Part shown: one piece after another, positions 1-5,815 of the stretch | Layout of the letters: every line of letters starts with the position of its first letter | How positions within the stretch are numbered: position 1 is the first letter of the stretch | Assembly (NCBI GenBank): GCA_949096025.1 | Contig: CARXKP010000013.1 | Location: 17,049-27,328, forward strand | Reading direction: 5' to 3' | DNA from: an uncultured Eubacteriales bacterium | GTDB taxonomy: Bacteria; Bacillota; Clostridia; Christensenellales; UBA1242 | Length of the DNA: 10,280 nt | Translations under genes and position numbers: made by a program | Notes under the pieces: generated by a model | The model's database searches: none | What the model was told of the DNA's origin: nothing | What the model saw: only the letters and a program-made list of their open reading frames with translations

Positions 1-58
1 TAAAAAATATACTTTGCTTAGGAGAATATTTACCGTTAAATTATTAATAATATAGTAT

Positions 59-775
59 ATGTCTACAAAGAAAAAGGCTCTGAGAATTTTTATCGTTACT
101 TTGATTCTAGCAATAGTTTTAGGGCTAGGATATTTAATTTTGCGTCTTACTGGTTTGTGGGAAAATTTAAATTCTGTAGAAAAATTACAGGCTTTAATAC
201 TCGAGTTTGGCTTTTGGGGCAGAGTTATTTTTGTATGTTTGCAATTTTTGCAGGTTACCTTCATTCCAATTCCATCACCAATATTAATTGTTGCAGGAAG
301 TCTTATATACGGACCTTTTGAAGCGGGATTATTATCTATTGCAGGAATTTTGCTTGGAAGTGCTTTAGCATTTTTCCTTGGAAGAGTATTTGGTAAAAAA
401 CTGGTTGTATATATGGTAGGGAAAGAGGCTGAAAAAAAGTGGAGAACCTTTCTTACTAATTGCAAGTATACCTTTGTACTTATGATGATTCTTCCATTTT
501 TTCCAGATGATATTCTTTGTATGGTGGCAGGGCTTACTGAAATGAGTTGGACATTTTTTATGGTAACTCAACTCATCACAAGGCCAATCAGTATTTTTTT
601 AGTAAGTTATCTTTCAAGTGGAACAGTTATTCCATATCACGGATGGGGGCTAGTAGTATGGGCGGTAATAATTGTTTGCTCGCTTACACTTTTGTATCTA
701 TCAAGTAAGTATCACGAGCAGATAGAGAACTTTATAAAAAATATTTTTAATAAAAAAGAGGACAAAAAAACTTAG
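59..775 (+). CDS. VTT-domain (TVP38/TMEM64, DedA-superfamily) membrane protein
   Basis: This 238-residue protein is strongly hydrophobic with several membrane segments: residues about 9-29, a re-entrant/helical region about 60-110, a segment around 140-185, and a final helix about 197-217 followed by a lysine-rich cytoplasmic tail. Family marks seen are the glycine-rich stretch with 'FFLGRVFGKK' and the later 'LPFFPDDILCMVAGLTEM', which is the conserved proline/acid/AGLT block of the VTT (SNARE-associated Golgi, PF09335) domain. The superfamily contains scramblase and lipid-carrier-recycling proteins of the DedA/UptA/PopT type, so a role in moving lipids across the cytoplasmic membrane is plausible, but the substrate cannot be read from the sequence. 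No ribosome binding site lies at normal distance: the only GGAG is at 21-24, 34 nt before the ATG. The start is therefore tentative, although the N-terminus looks complete. It converges with, and overlaps by 4 bp, a small LysM gene on the other strand. Confidence 0.88.
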   Translation: MSTKKKALRIFIVTLILAIVLGLGYLILRLTGLWENLNSVEKLQALILEFGFWGRVIFVCLQFLQVTFIPIPSPILIVAGSLIYGPFEAGLLSIAGILLGSALAFFLGRVFGKKLVVYMVGKEAEKKWRTFLTNCKYTFVLMMILPFFPDDILCMVAGLTEMSWTFFMVTQLITRPISIFLVSYLSSGTVIPYHGWGLVVWAVIIVCSLTLLYLSSKYHEQIENFIKNIFNKKEDKKT

Positions 776-805
776 TTATCAATTATGAGTATTTGTCCTT
801 TTTTT
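753..805. terminator. Shared bidirectional terminator-like hairpin across convergent gene ends
   Basis: The left arm 753-766 and right arm 792-805 pair over 14 positions. The core is AGGACAAA with TTTGTCCT, flanked by an A run on the left and a T run on the right, with one G-U pair (758/800) in the plus-strand RNA. The 25-nt loop can add a short inner stem (770-774 with 786-790). The right arm ends in seven Ts for plus-strand transcripts; read the other way, the complement of the A run gives a U run. The left arm lies in the last codons of the VTT gene and the right arm lies in the last codons of the LysM gene (its 'KKGQI'). Confidence 0.6.
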
Positions 806-930
806 ATCATATTTGGCGTCAAAGAGTTCAAAATTAGTATTTTTGTTGGGTTTTGATTGTATTTTTTTGCAATTTTTTCAATATTATCATTGGTGGATAC
901 AATGTAAATTTTATTAAATTCTTTCTTCAT
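772..930 (-). CDS. Small standalone LysM-domain protein (52 aa)
   Basis: The minus strand reads ATG at 930-928 through to TAA at 774-772, giving 52 residues. Nearly the whole protein is one LysM domain (residues about 9-50). It opens with 'IYIVSTNDNIEKIAKKY', corresponding to the usual YxVxxGDTLxxIAxKY. It continues through 'ILILNSL' (the xLNxL core) and ends with 'PNMIKKGQILII' (the PNxIxxGQxLxIP strand). The glycine of the GDT turn is Asn here. A strong AAGGAG ribosome binding site at 941-936 sits 5 nt before the ATG, which argues that the gene is real. LysM domains bind N-acetylglucosamine-containing glycans such as peptidoglycan. This one has no signal peptide, no membrane helix and no partner domain, so it would act in the cytoplasm, in a mother cell or forespore, or by non-classical release. 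It is divergent from the SpoVB-like gene, which suggests but does not prove an envelope or spore role. No convincing sigma-A promoter is visible upstream. Confidence 0.85.
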   Translation of the reverse strand: MKKEFNKIYIVSTNDNIEKIAKKYNQNPTKILILNSLTPNMIKKGQILIIDN

Positions 931-935
931 CTTTA

Positions 936-941
936 CTCCTT
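936..941 (-). promoter_or_regulatory. Ribosome binding site of the LysM gene
   Basis: AAGGAG on the minus strand, 5 nt before the ATG at 930-928. It is the main non-homology evidence that this 52-codon frame is translated. Confidence 0.8.
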
Positions 942-988
942 TAGTATTAAATTTTATTCCTCTTTAATAACATATATGAGGAGATGAT

Positions 989-2536
989 ATGAAATCTTTA
1001 TTTAAAACAGTTGTTCTAATTACGATATTTTCATTTTTAACAAGACTGCTTGGTTTTGTTTTTCGTATAATACTTTCAAGAACTATTGGAGCGGAGGGAA
1101 TTGGTCTTTATCAAGTAGCTTCCTCATTATTTATGGTGCTTCTTACTATAATTGCAAGTGGACTACCTTTGATAATATCGAGAATGAGTGCTGTTAATTA
1201 TGCACAAAAAGAGGAAAAAAAACAGGCTTCGCTTATAACCGTAGCAATGATATATGCTCTAATTTTATCTATACTTCTTTGTGTAATAGTTCTAGCCTTT
1301 AAAAATGTATTTGCAAAATTTCTTACAGATGAAGGTTGTATATTAATTCTTATAGTAATGCTTCCAAGTTTGATTTTTTCAGCAGTGTATAGCGTATTTC
1401 GAGGCTCACTATGGGGAAAGGGTAATTATTTTGCACTTTGCGTAACAGAATTTTACGAACAAGTTGTTAGAATAGTAGTTGGAATACTTGTTATCTCCTC
1501 ATCATATTCAGCAATGAAAAATGCAATAAATATTGGTTGGAGTATGACAATCGCCTGCTTTTTATCAATGATATATGTGGTATTACTATTTTTCTATTAT
1601 GGTGGAAAGATGGGAAAAGCAAAAAAAGAGCAATTAAAGCCTCTTATTAAGCAGTCAACTCCAATAACTCTTATGCGTGTAGTTGGCTCAATGGTGCAAC
1701 CATTAATAGCATTTATAATTCCTGCAAGATTAACATCAATAGGTTATACAAGTTCGCAGGCATTGAGTTTGTATGGTGTAGCAGTTGGAATGACAATGCC
1801 ATTACTGTTTATTCCTTCAACAATAATAGGTTCACTTTCAACTGCACTAGTGCCCGATATTTCTGCGGCGGTTGCACAAAAGAATGATAAACATATTGAA
1901 GAGAGGGTTTCGTCATCAATATTCTTTGCACTTTTTATTTCAGCAATGTTTGTGCCAGTATTTATTGGTATGGGAGAACAAATAGGATTATTTTTATATG
2001 ATAATATTATGAGTGGAACACTTCTTCAGTCGGCTGCTTGGGTACTTATTCCACTTGGTTTTTGTAATATTACATCGGCATTATTAAATTCATTAGGACT
2101 TGAGGGACGCTCATTTGTCAACTTTATAATAGGTGGAATTGTTATGTTTATTTCACTTTGGATTTTGCCTTCACTAATAGGAATAAATGCTCTTGTTTGG
2201 GGAATGGGTTTAAATTATTTAGTCGTATCATTATTAAACTTTTTATTACTTAAAAAACATATTCATACAGATTTGAAACTTTTTAAAAAGATTTTAAAAA
2301 TATTATTGATACTTCTTCCCTCATCAGCCTTAACAGCGTTTGTAGTAAGTTTAGCCGAATATGTTATGCCATTATTTTTTACTTTAATGATAGGCGGGAT
2401 AACAGGAGTGACAAGTTTTGTTCTTTTAGCCTATGCGATAAATTTAATAGATATAAAAACATTCATTGTTATTGCAAAGAATAAAATTAATTTTCCAAAG
2501 GTGAAAATAAATAAAAAATTAAAGAAAAATGTATAA
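989..2536 (+). CDS. SpoVB/MurJ-like MOP-superfamily lipid-linked oligosaccharide flippase
   Basis: This 515-residue polytopic membrane protein has hydrophobic segments along nearly its full length, as expected for the 14-helix MATE/MOP flippase fold. The N-terminus 'TRLLGFVFRIILSRTIGAEGIGLYQ' region (residues about 18-42) and the later 'VFRGSLWGKGNYF...EQVVRI' block match the Bacillus SpoVB/polysaccharide-export subfamily. Members flip undecaprenyl-linked peptidoglycan precursors or other glycans across the cytoplasmic membrane: MurJ does so in growth, and SpoVB serves spore cortex synthesis. Which of these applies here cannot be settled without a tree, so no symbol is given. The start is secure: GAGGAGA at 977-983 lies 5 nt before the ATG. 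The C-terminus ends in a lysine-rich cytoplasmic tail. It heads a co-directional run with the DUF421 and DUF4363 genes (27 bp, then a 4-bp overlap), so the three are probably co-transcribed. Confidence 0.88.
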   Translation: MKSLFKTVVLITIFSFLTRLLGFVFRIILSRTIGAEGIGLYQVASSLFMVLLTIIASGLPLIISRMSAVNYAQKEEKKQASLITVAMIYALILSILLCVIVLAFKNVFAKFLTDEGCILILIVMLPSLIFSAVYSVFRGSLWGKGNYFALCVTEFYEQVVRIVVGILVISSSYSAMKNAINIGWSMTIACFLSMIYVVLLFFYYGGKMGKAKKEQLKPLIKQSTPITLMRVVGSMVQPLIAFIIPARLTSIGYTSSQALSLYGVAVGMTMPLLFIPSTIIGSLSTALVPDISAAVAQKNDKHIEERVSSSIFFALFISAMFVPVFIGMGEQIGLFLYDNIMSGTLLQSAAWVLIPLGFCNITSALLNSLGLEGRSFVNFIIGGIVMFISLWILPSLIGINALVWGMGLNYLVVSLLNFLLLKKHIHTDLKLFKKILKILLILLPSSALTAFVVSLAEYVMPLFFTLMIGGITGVTSFVLLAYAINLIDIKTFIVIAKNKINFPKVKINKKLKKNV

Positions 2537-2563
2537 AATTTGTTATTTGCACAAAATAAAAAT

Positions 2564-3280
2564 ATGCTTACTATAATTATAAGGTCAATTTTAATATATT
2601 TTATTGTTTTGCTTATATACAGATTGATGGGAAAGAGACAACTTGGTCAAATGCAACCTTTTGAACTGGTACTTACCTTGATAATTGCAGACCTCGCTAC
2701 AATTCCAATGGCAGAAGTGTCTGTACCTGTCCTTCACGGAATTGTTCCACTTTTAACACTTGTTGTAGTGCATTTTATTCTTACTCTTATTACCAAAAGC
2801 AGTCAAATGCTTAGCAAGGTTATTAGTGGAAAACCAAGTATAATAATCAATCCAAAAGGTATTGATTATGCTGTTATGAAAAAACTTAATCTTTCAACTG
2901 ATGATATTTTTGCAGCGTTAAGAGAGTGTGGTTATTTTAATATTTCTCAAGTGCAATATGCAATTATGGAAACTAATGGAAAGGTTAGTGTAATGCCAAA
3001 GGCAGAATTTGCTCCTACGACTAATTCTGATATGCAAATTAAAGTTGATGAAACTTTTATTCCTATTGTGCTAATAAGCGAAGGGAAAATAATGAAAGAG
3101 AATGCTTCGATTGCAGGACTAAGTGAAGATGAGATAAAAAAGATTATTTCTCAAAGCGGTTTTAACTATTCTATAAAAAAGATTTTAATTATGACTGTAG
3201 ACCAGGCTGGTAATGGCTATATTCAACTTATGGAAAATGAGGGTAAGACTTTTCAAACCAAAAGGTTGGTGAGTCAATGA
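2564..3280 (+). CDS. DUF421 (YetF-like) membrane protein
   Basis: Counted from the ATG at 2564 this is 238 residues. Three membrane helices occupy about residues 2-20, 33-50 and 57-78. Between them is the family signature 'YRLMGKRQLGQMQPFELV'. A cytoplasmic YetF-type domain follows, with 'GKPSIIINPKGIDY', 'ALRECGYFNISQVQYAIME' and 'NGKVSVMPK'. A further alpha/beta stretch to the C-terminus is usual in clostridial members. Biochemical function is unknown; family members occur near sporulation and germination genes. An in-frame TTG at 2540 would add eight residues (LFAQNKN type), but relatives begin at about the ATG, so the ATG is preferred. Neither start has a recognisable ribosome binding site, so translation may depend on coupling to the flippase gene that ends at 2536. 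Its stop overlaps the next gene's start by 4 bp (ATGA). Confidence 0.87.
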   Translation: MLTIIIRSILIYFIVLLIYRLMGKRQLGQMQPFELVLTLIIADLATIPMAEVSVPVLHGIVPLLTLVVVHFILTLITKSSQMLSKVISGKPSIIINPKGIDYAVMKKLNLSTDDIFAALRECGYFNISQVQYAIMETNGKVSVMPKAEFAPTTNSDMQIKVDETFIPIVLISEGKIMKENASIAGLSEDEIKKIISQSGFNYSIKKILIMTVDQAGNGYIQLMENEGKTFQTKRLVSQ

Positions 3281-3672
3281 AAGCTTTTCATATAGTTAAT
3301 TTATTAATAATTGTACTGCTTCTTATAGGAATTTGTGTTTCAGAAGAACTTGTTGTTTCTTCATCATTAAGTGATATTCAAGATAGATGTCTATATATTG
3401 AACAAATAGTAGAACAGGATGAAACTTTAAAAACTGTTGATTTGGTTCTTGCAGTAGATAACCTTGAAGATAAATGGGATAAGTATGAATCCAAACTTTG
3501 TTTTTTGGTTCATCATAAGAATATTCAAGAAATAGGACTTGAGATAGCAAAAATAAAACAATATATTTCAAATGATGATGTGGGTGAATTTAGGGTGTGT
3601 GTTGAAAGTATAAAGATGTATTGTAGAGGTTATTTGCATTTTATGGGAGCTAATCTTCATAATGTGCTTTAG
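3277..3672 (+). CDS. DUF4363-family membrane-anchored small protein
   Basis: The 131-residue protein has an N-terminal hydrophobic segment (residues about 5-22) acting as an uncleaved anchor or signal. A predicted helical region follows, rich in acidic and charged residues, with 'LEDKWDKYESKLCFLVHH' matching the typical 'W......L....H' core of DUF4363. The soluble part should lie outside the cytoplasmic membrane. Function is unknown. DUF4363 proteins are characteristically encoded directly after a DUF421 gene in clostridia, exactly as here. The ATGA overlap with the DUF421 stop indicates translational coupling and probable stoichiometric production, so a complex of the two is a reasonable inference. 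A GGTGAG just upstream can serve as ribosome binding site. Confidence 0.78.
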   Translation: MKAFHIVNLLIIVLLLIGICVSEELVVSSSLSDIQDRCLYIEQIVEQDETLKTVDLVLAVDNLEDKWDKYESKLCFLVHHKNIQEIGLEIAKIKQYISNDDVGEFRVCVESIKMYCRGYLHFMGANLHNVL

Positions 3673-3678
3673 AATATT

Positions 3679-3716
3679 TTTAAAAAAGATGTTTAAATTT
3701 AAACATCTTTTTTAAA
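3679..3716. terminator. Perfect 38-bp palindrome acting as bidirectional terminator
   Basis: The sequence is exactly self-complementary about the 3697/3698 axis, with arms 3679-3697 and 3698-3716. The central part contains GATGTTT/AAACATC, followed on each side by a run of six A or T. It fills the 44-bp gap between the stop of the DUF4363 gene (3672) and the stop of the minus-strand surface gene (3717). Transcripts from both sides therefore get a hairpin followed by a U tract. The stem is AT-rich, with few G-C pairs. Confidence 0.8.
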
Positions 3717-4787
3717 TCAATATACTTTTTCTTTCTTTATTTTGAAAATACTAACGCCGACGGTAAATGCGATTGCTATAGTGGCTATGACTGTCACTAT
3801 GACAATGATTATAACATAATTAAAGTCCGCTTTTGTTTCAATAGTGGTAATTACACCATCTCGAGGATTTCCTGGTGCTTCTGGGCGATATTCACACCAT
3901 ACATCCCATTTGCCATATTTTCCACTATCATCAAATAGGAAAGTTAGGCCTGTCCTGCTAGGGTTATCATAGAGATAGTTATTTCCACAGTCAGTAAATT
4001 TAGGAGTTCCTATATCACTTTTACTGTAAGCATAAATCTTTCCATCTAATGTTTGACCTTTTGCATACCAGACAAGTTTATTTGTGTCAATATACTTGTA
4101 TTCTTCGGCATTTGTAAGCGAGAACTGATAAGCATCACGAATACTTGTATCACTGACTACTGTAGTAAAAGTAACAGCTGGGTCATTTGCGACTTCCTTA
4201 GTTGGTTCAATAATGAAGTATTCAGATTCAGTTTGCTGACTGTTTATATCAAGAGTAAATTTATAAATTCCCCAGCCTTTTGCTGTTTGAGTCGAGCCGA
4301 GAGATTCAGATGTTATACCTTCATCAATATTAAATTCTGGCTTAAACTCCGATAGGTTAAGATGGCTGTCTGTTCCACGGACAATTTTAGTGTAAGCAGG
4401 TAAATTTTCAAAAGAAACAAATGCACCTTCGCCCCAACCGCCATATTCTGCATAACCTTTTAAATATTCTATTTTTATAGTTGCAGTATAATAAGGTGTG
4501 CCACCTTCTTCACGGAAAGGAGGTGTCTTTTTTGAGGTGTCAATATTTAATACGAATTTACTAACATCTTTCCAATTAAAGATATATGCGTTTCCGCCAT
4601 TAAATTCAGTGGTTGGAGGTTTTAAAAGCATATTTCCGCCTCTTCCATAAACATCAACAATAAATGATTCATCTGTTACAGCACTGGCAGAAGAAAAAAT
4701 GCTATTAAATGGAATAAAAGCAATTAGCATAACAGCTAAAATAATTAAAGAAAATATTGTTGCAAATTTATATTTACGAATTTTCAT
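3717..4787 (-). CDS. Unrecognised exported protein with C-terminal membrane anchor
   Basis: I do not recognise this 356-residue protein. It has a clear Sec signal peptide: a basic start (KIRKYK), a hydrophobic core at about residues 9-27, and an A-S-A cleavage site after residue 36. The mature part (37-321) is polar, rich in Gly, Thr, Tyr and Asp, and looks like beta-structure. Two cysteines, in 'FTDCGNNY' and 'DVWCEYRPE', could pair. A transmembrane helix at about 325-348 is followed by a short basic tail (KIKKEKVY), so the domain would be displayed outside the cell on a single-pass anchor; there is no LPxTG sorting signal. The stretch 'SGKYGKWDVWCEY' near the anchor resembles the last strands of an Ig-like domain, but this is only a shape argument. 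GAGGT at 4797-4793 lies 5 nt before the ATG. It is a single gene opposite in direction to its neighbours and bounded by its own promoter and the palindromic terminator. Adhesion, sensing or envelope roles are all possible. Confidence 0.8.
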   Translation of the reverse strand: MKIRKYKFATIFSLIILAVMLIAFIPFNSIFSSASAVTDESFIVDVYGRGGNMLLKPPTTEFNGGNAYIFNWKDVSKFVLNIDTSKKTPPFREEGGTPYYTATIKIEYLKGYAEYGGWGEGAFVSFENLPAYTKIVRGTDSHLNLSEFKPEFNIDEGITSESLGSTQTAKGWGIYKFTLDINSQQTESEYFIIEPTKEVANDPAVTFTTVVSDTSIRDAYQFSLTNAEEYKYIDTNKLVWYAKGQTLDGKIYAYSKSDIGTPKFTDCGNNYLYDNPSRTGLTFLFDDSGKYGKWDVWCEYRPEAPGNPRDGVITTIETKADFNYVIIIVIVTVIATIAIAFTVGVSIFKIKKEKVY

Positions 4788-4806
4788 TTATTACCTCACA
4801 CAACTA

Positions 4807-4833
4807 ATATTAGCACAAAATAAAAAAATTCAA
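4807..4833 (-). promoter_or_regulatory. Possible extended -10 promoter for the surface-protein gene
   Basis: On the minus strand, TGCTAATAT (-10 TAATAT at 4812-4807, with the TG extension at 4815-4814) is preceded by TTGAAT at 4833-4828 with a short 15-bp spacer. Initiation would fall near 4800, leaving a leader of about a dozen bases that contains the GAGGT ribosome binding site. Confidence 0.45.
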
Positions 4834-4920
4834 AAATGATTTTATATGATTTTTATTATTAAATATTATAATCTTATACTAATTTAATTTAAAGCAATTT
4901 TTGTATCTTTATTTTTATTG

Positions 4921-4957
4921 TTGACAATAAAATTAAAAAAATATATAATTTCTTTTA
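4921..4957 (+). promoter_or_regulatory. Exact consensus sigma-A promoter with start site on the ATG
   Basis: TTGACA at 4921-4926, a spacer of exactly 17 bp, and TATAAT at 4944-4949 give a 12/12 match to the vegetative sigma-A consensus. Very AT-rich sequence lies upstream and could act as an UP element. The seven bases after the -10 (4950-4956) are all pyrimidines, so the first purine at the right distance is A4957, the first base of the ATG of the GlmU-like gene. This predicts a leaderless mRNA. The promoter would drive the whole GlmU-like/pth/mfd operon. Confidence 0.8.
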
Positions 4958-5814
4958 TGGATACATTAGAAATTGAAACACAAATTTCTCCAAATCAAAT
5001 TTCTTTTGATTTTGAAGGAGGAGATTTAAAGGAAGAAAGTCTTTTATTTACAGAAACACTTATTAAACCTCTTAATCACGAATATATCAAAGATGAGGTT
5101 TTATTTGTTGTTGTTAGGGTACAAAATAAGTTGCTGGCAAAAGATTTGCCAAGTTTAAAAATTTGTGGCAAGAAAATGGTTGATTGGGTTTTGCTTGCTG
5201 GATCTTGTTGTGAGGAAATGGTAATAGAAGATTGTGAAGATATTATAAATAGAGTGAGAAGTATTAATACTGATAAAAAATATATCGCACTCTTTTATAG
5301 CGATACTCCGCTTCTTGATAAAGCAACCTTTTTTATGATTATGGATTACTTTGCTTCAAGAAGTATGAATTTTCTTCAACTTACAAGAGGTTTTGTTGTT
5401 AAGACAGACTTTTTAAAAAATAATCCTAACTTTATTACAAGCAGTGCGGGCGGTAATGATATTGCTGACTTATTAATTTGCGACTGTGCTAACAATCTTG
5501 TAAAAACTCAAGAAACATTAAATGAAAGAATTACAAACTATCATATCAAAAATGGAGTTACAATTTTTGGCAGGAATACTGTGTTTATTGATGCTGATGT
5601 GGAAATAGACAGCGGAGTCGTCATTTATCCAAACAATATACTGAAAGGAGAATGTATAATTTCAGCAGGAACAATTATTGAAAGCGGAAATATTATAGAA
5701 AATAGTATCGTTTTAAATGATTGCGAAATAAAAGGTTCTTATATCAAAGATTCTAAAATTACCCAAGGAAAAAAGATAGACTATGGTAATAAAATAGTTA
5801 AAGAGGTTTGGTAA
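4957..5814 (+). CDS. GlmU-like protein lacking both catalytic centres (predicted pseudoenzyme)
   Basis: The ATG at 4957 gives 285 residues, against about 450-460 for GlmU. The first part corresponds to the sugar-nucleotidyltransferase fold, but the nucleotide loop GxGTRM is replaced by 'RVQNKLLAK' (54-62). The following 'DLP' and 'CGKKMV' (63-75) still line up with GlmU 'DLPKVL..CGKPMV', with the conserved Lys changed to Ser66. 'YSDTPLL' retains the acidic metal ligand position (D116). From about residue 189, 'NERITNYHIKNGVTIF' and then hexapeptide repeats (DADVEIDSGVVIYP...) match the start of the GlmU left-handed beta-helix. The protein stops after a few coils, before the acetyl-CoA and GlcN-1-P site (NFVEIKK, NYDG). 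Neither uridylyl nor acetyl transfer is expected, so a binding or regulatory role is inferred. An upstream in-frame TTG (4918) is rejected because it lies ahead of the promoter. The stop is 1 bp before pth. Confidence 0.8.
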   Translation: MDTLEIETQISPNQISFDFEGGDLKEESLLFTETLIKPLNHEYIKDEVLFVVVRVQNKLLAKDLPSLKICGKKMVDWVLLAGSCCEEMVIEDCEDIINRVRSINTDKKYIALFYSDTPLLDKATFFMIMDYFASRSMNFLQLTRGFVVKTDFLKNNPNFITSSAGGNDIADLLICDCANNLVKTQETLNERITNYHIKNGVTIFGRNTVFIDADVEIDSGVVIYPNNILKGECIISAGTIIESGNIIENSIVLNDCEIKGSYIKDSKITQGKKIDYGNKIVKEVW

Positions 5815-5815
5815 A

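Noticed and set aside
365..571. Minus-strand frame opposite the VTT gene
   Set aside because: It is antisense to a recognised membrane-protein family and has no supporting start signals.
943..988. Sporulation-type (sigma-E/K) promoter between the LysM and SpoVB-like genes
   Set aside because: CATATATG occurs on both strands here, but it does not fit CATACAnT or CATAnnnTA with a matching -35, so no promoter is called.
2540..2563. TTG at 2540 as start of the DUF421 gene
   Set aside because: No ribosome binding site, and the eight extra residues precede the conserved family N-terminus, which fits the ATG at 2564.
3323..3571. Minus-strand frame opposite the DUF4363 gene
   Set aside because: The plus-strand gene is supported by the ATGA overlap and family match; the antisense frame has neither.
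4053..4355. 100-codon plus-strand frame inside the surface-protein gene
   Set aside because: It is antisense to a protein with a signal peptide and membrane anchor, and its own product is cysteine-rich with no domain-like pattern or ribosome binding site.
4918..4956. TTG at 4918 as start of the GlmU-like gene, adding 13 residues
   Set aside because: The added codons coincide with the TTGACA and TATAAT promoter boxes, there is no ribosome binding site, and transcription should start at 4957.
5015..5025. GAAGGAGGAG, a near-perfect ribosome binding site inside the GlmU-like gene
   Set aside because: No in-frame ATG, GTG or TTG lies at a usable distance; it simply encodes Glu-Gly-Gly.
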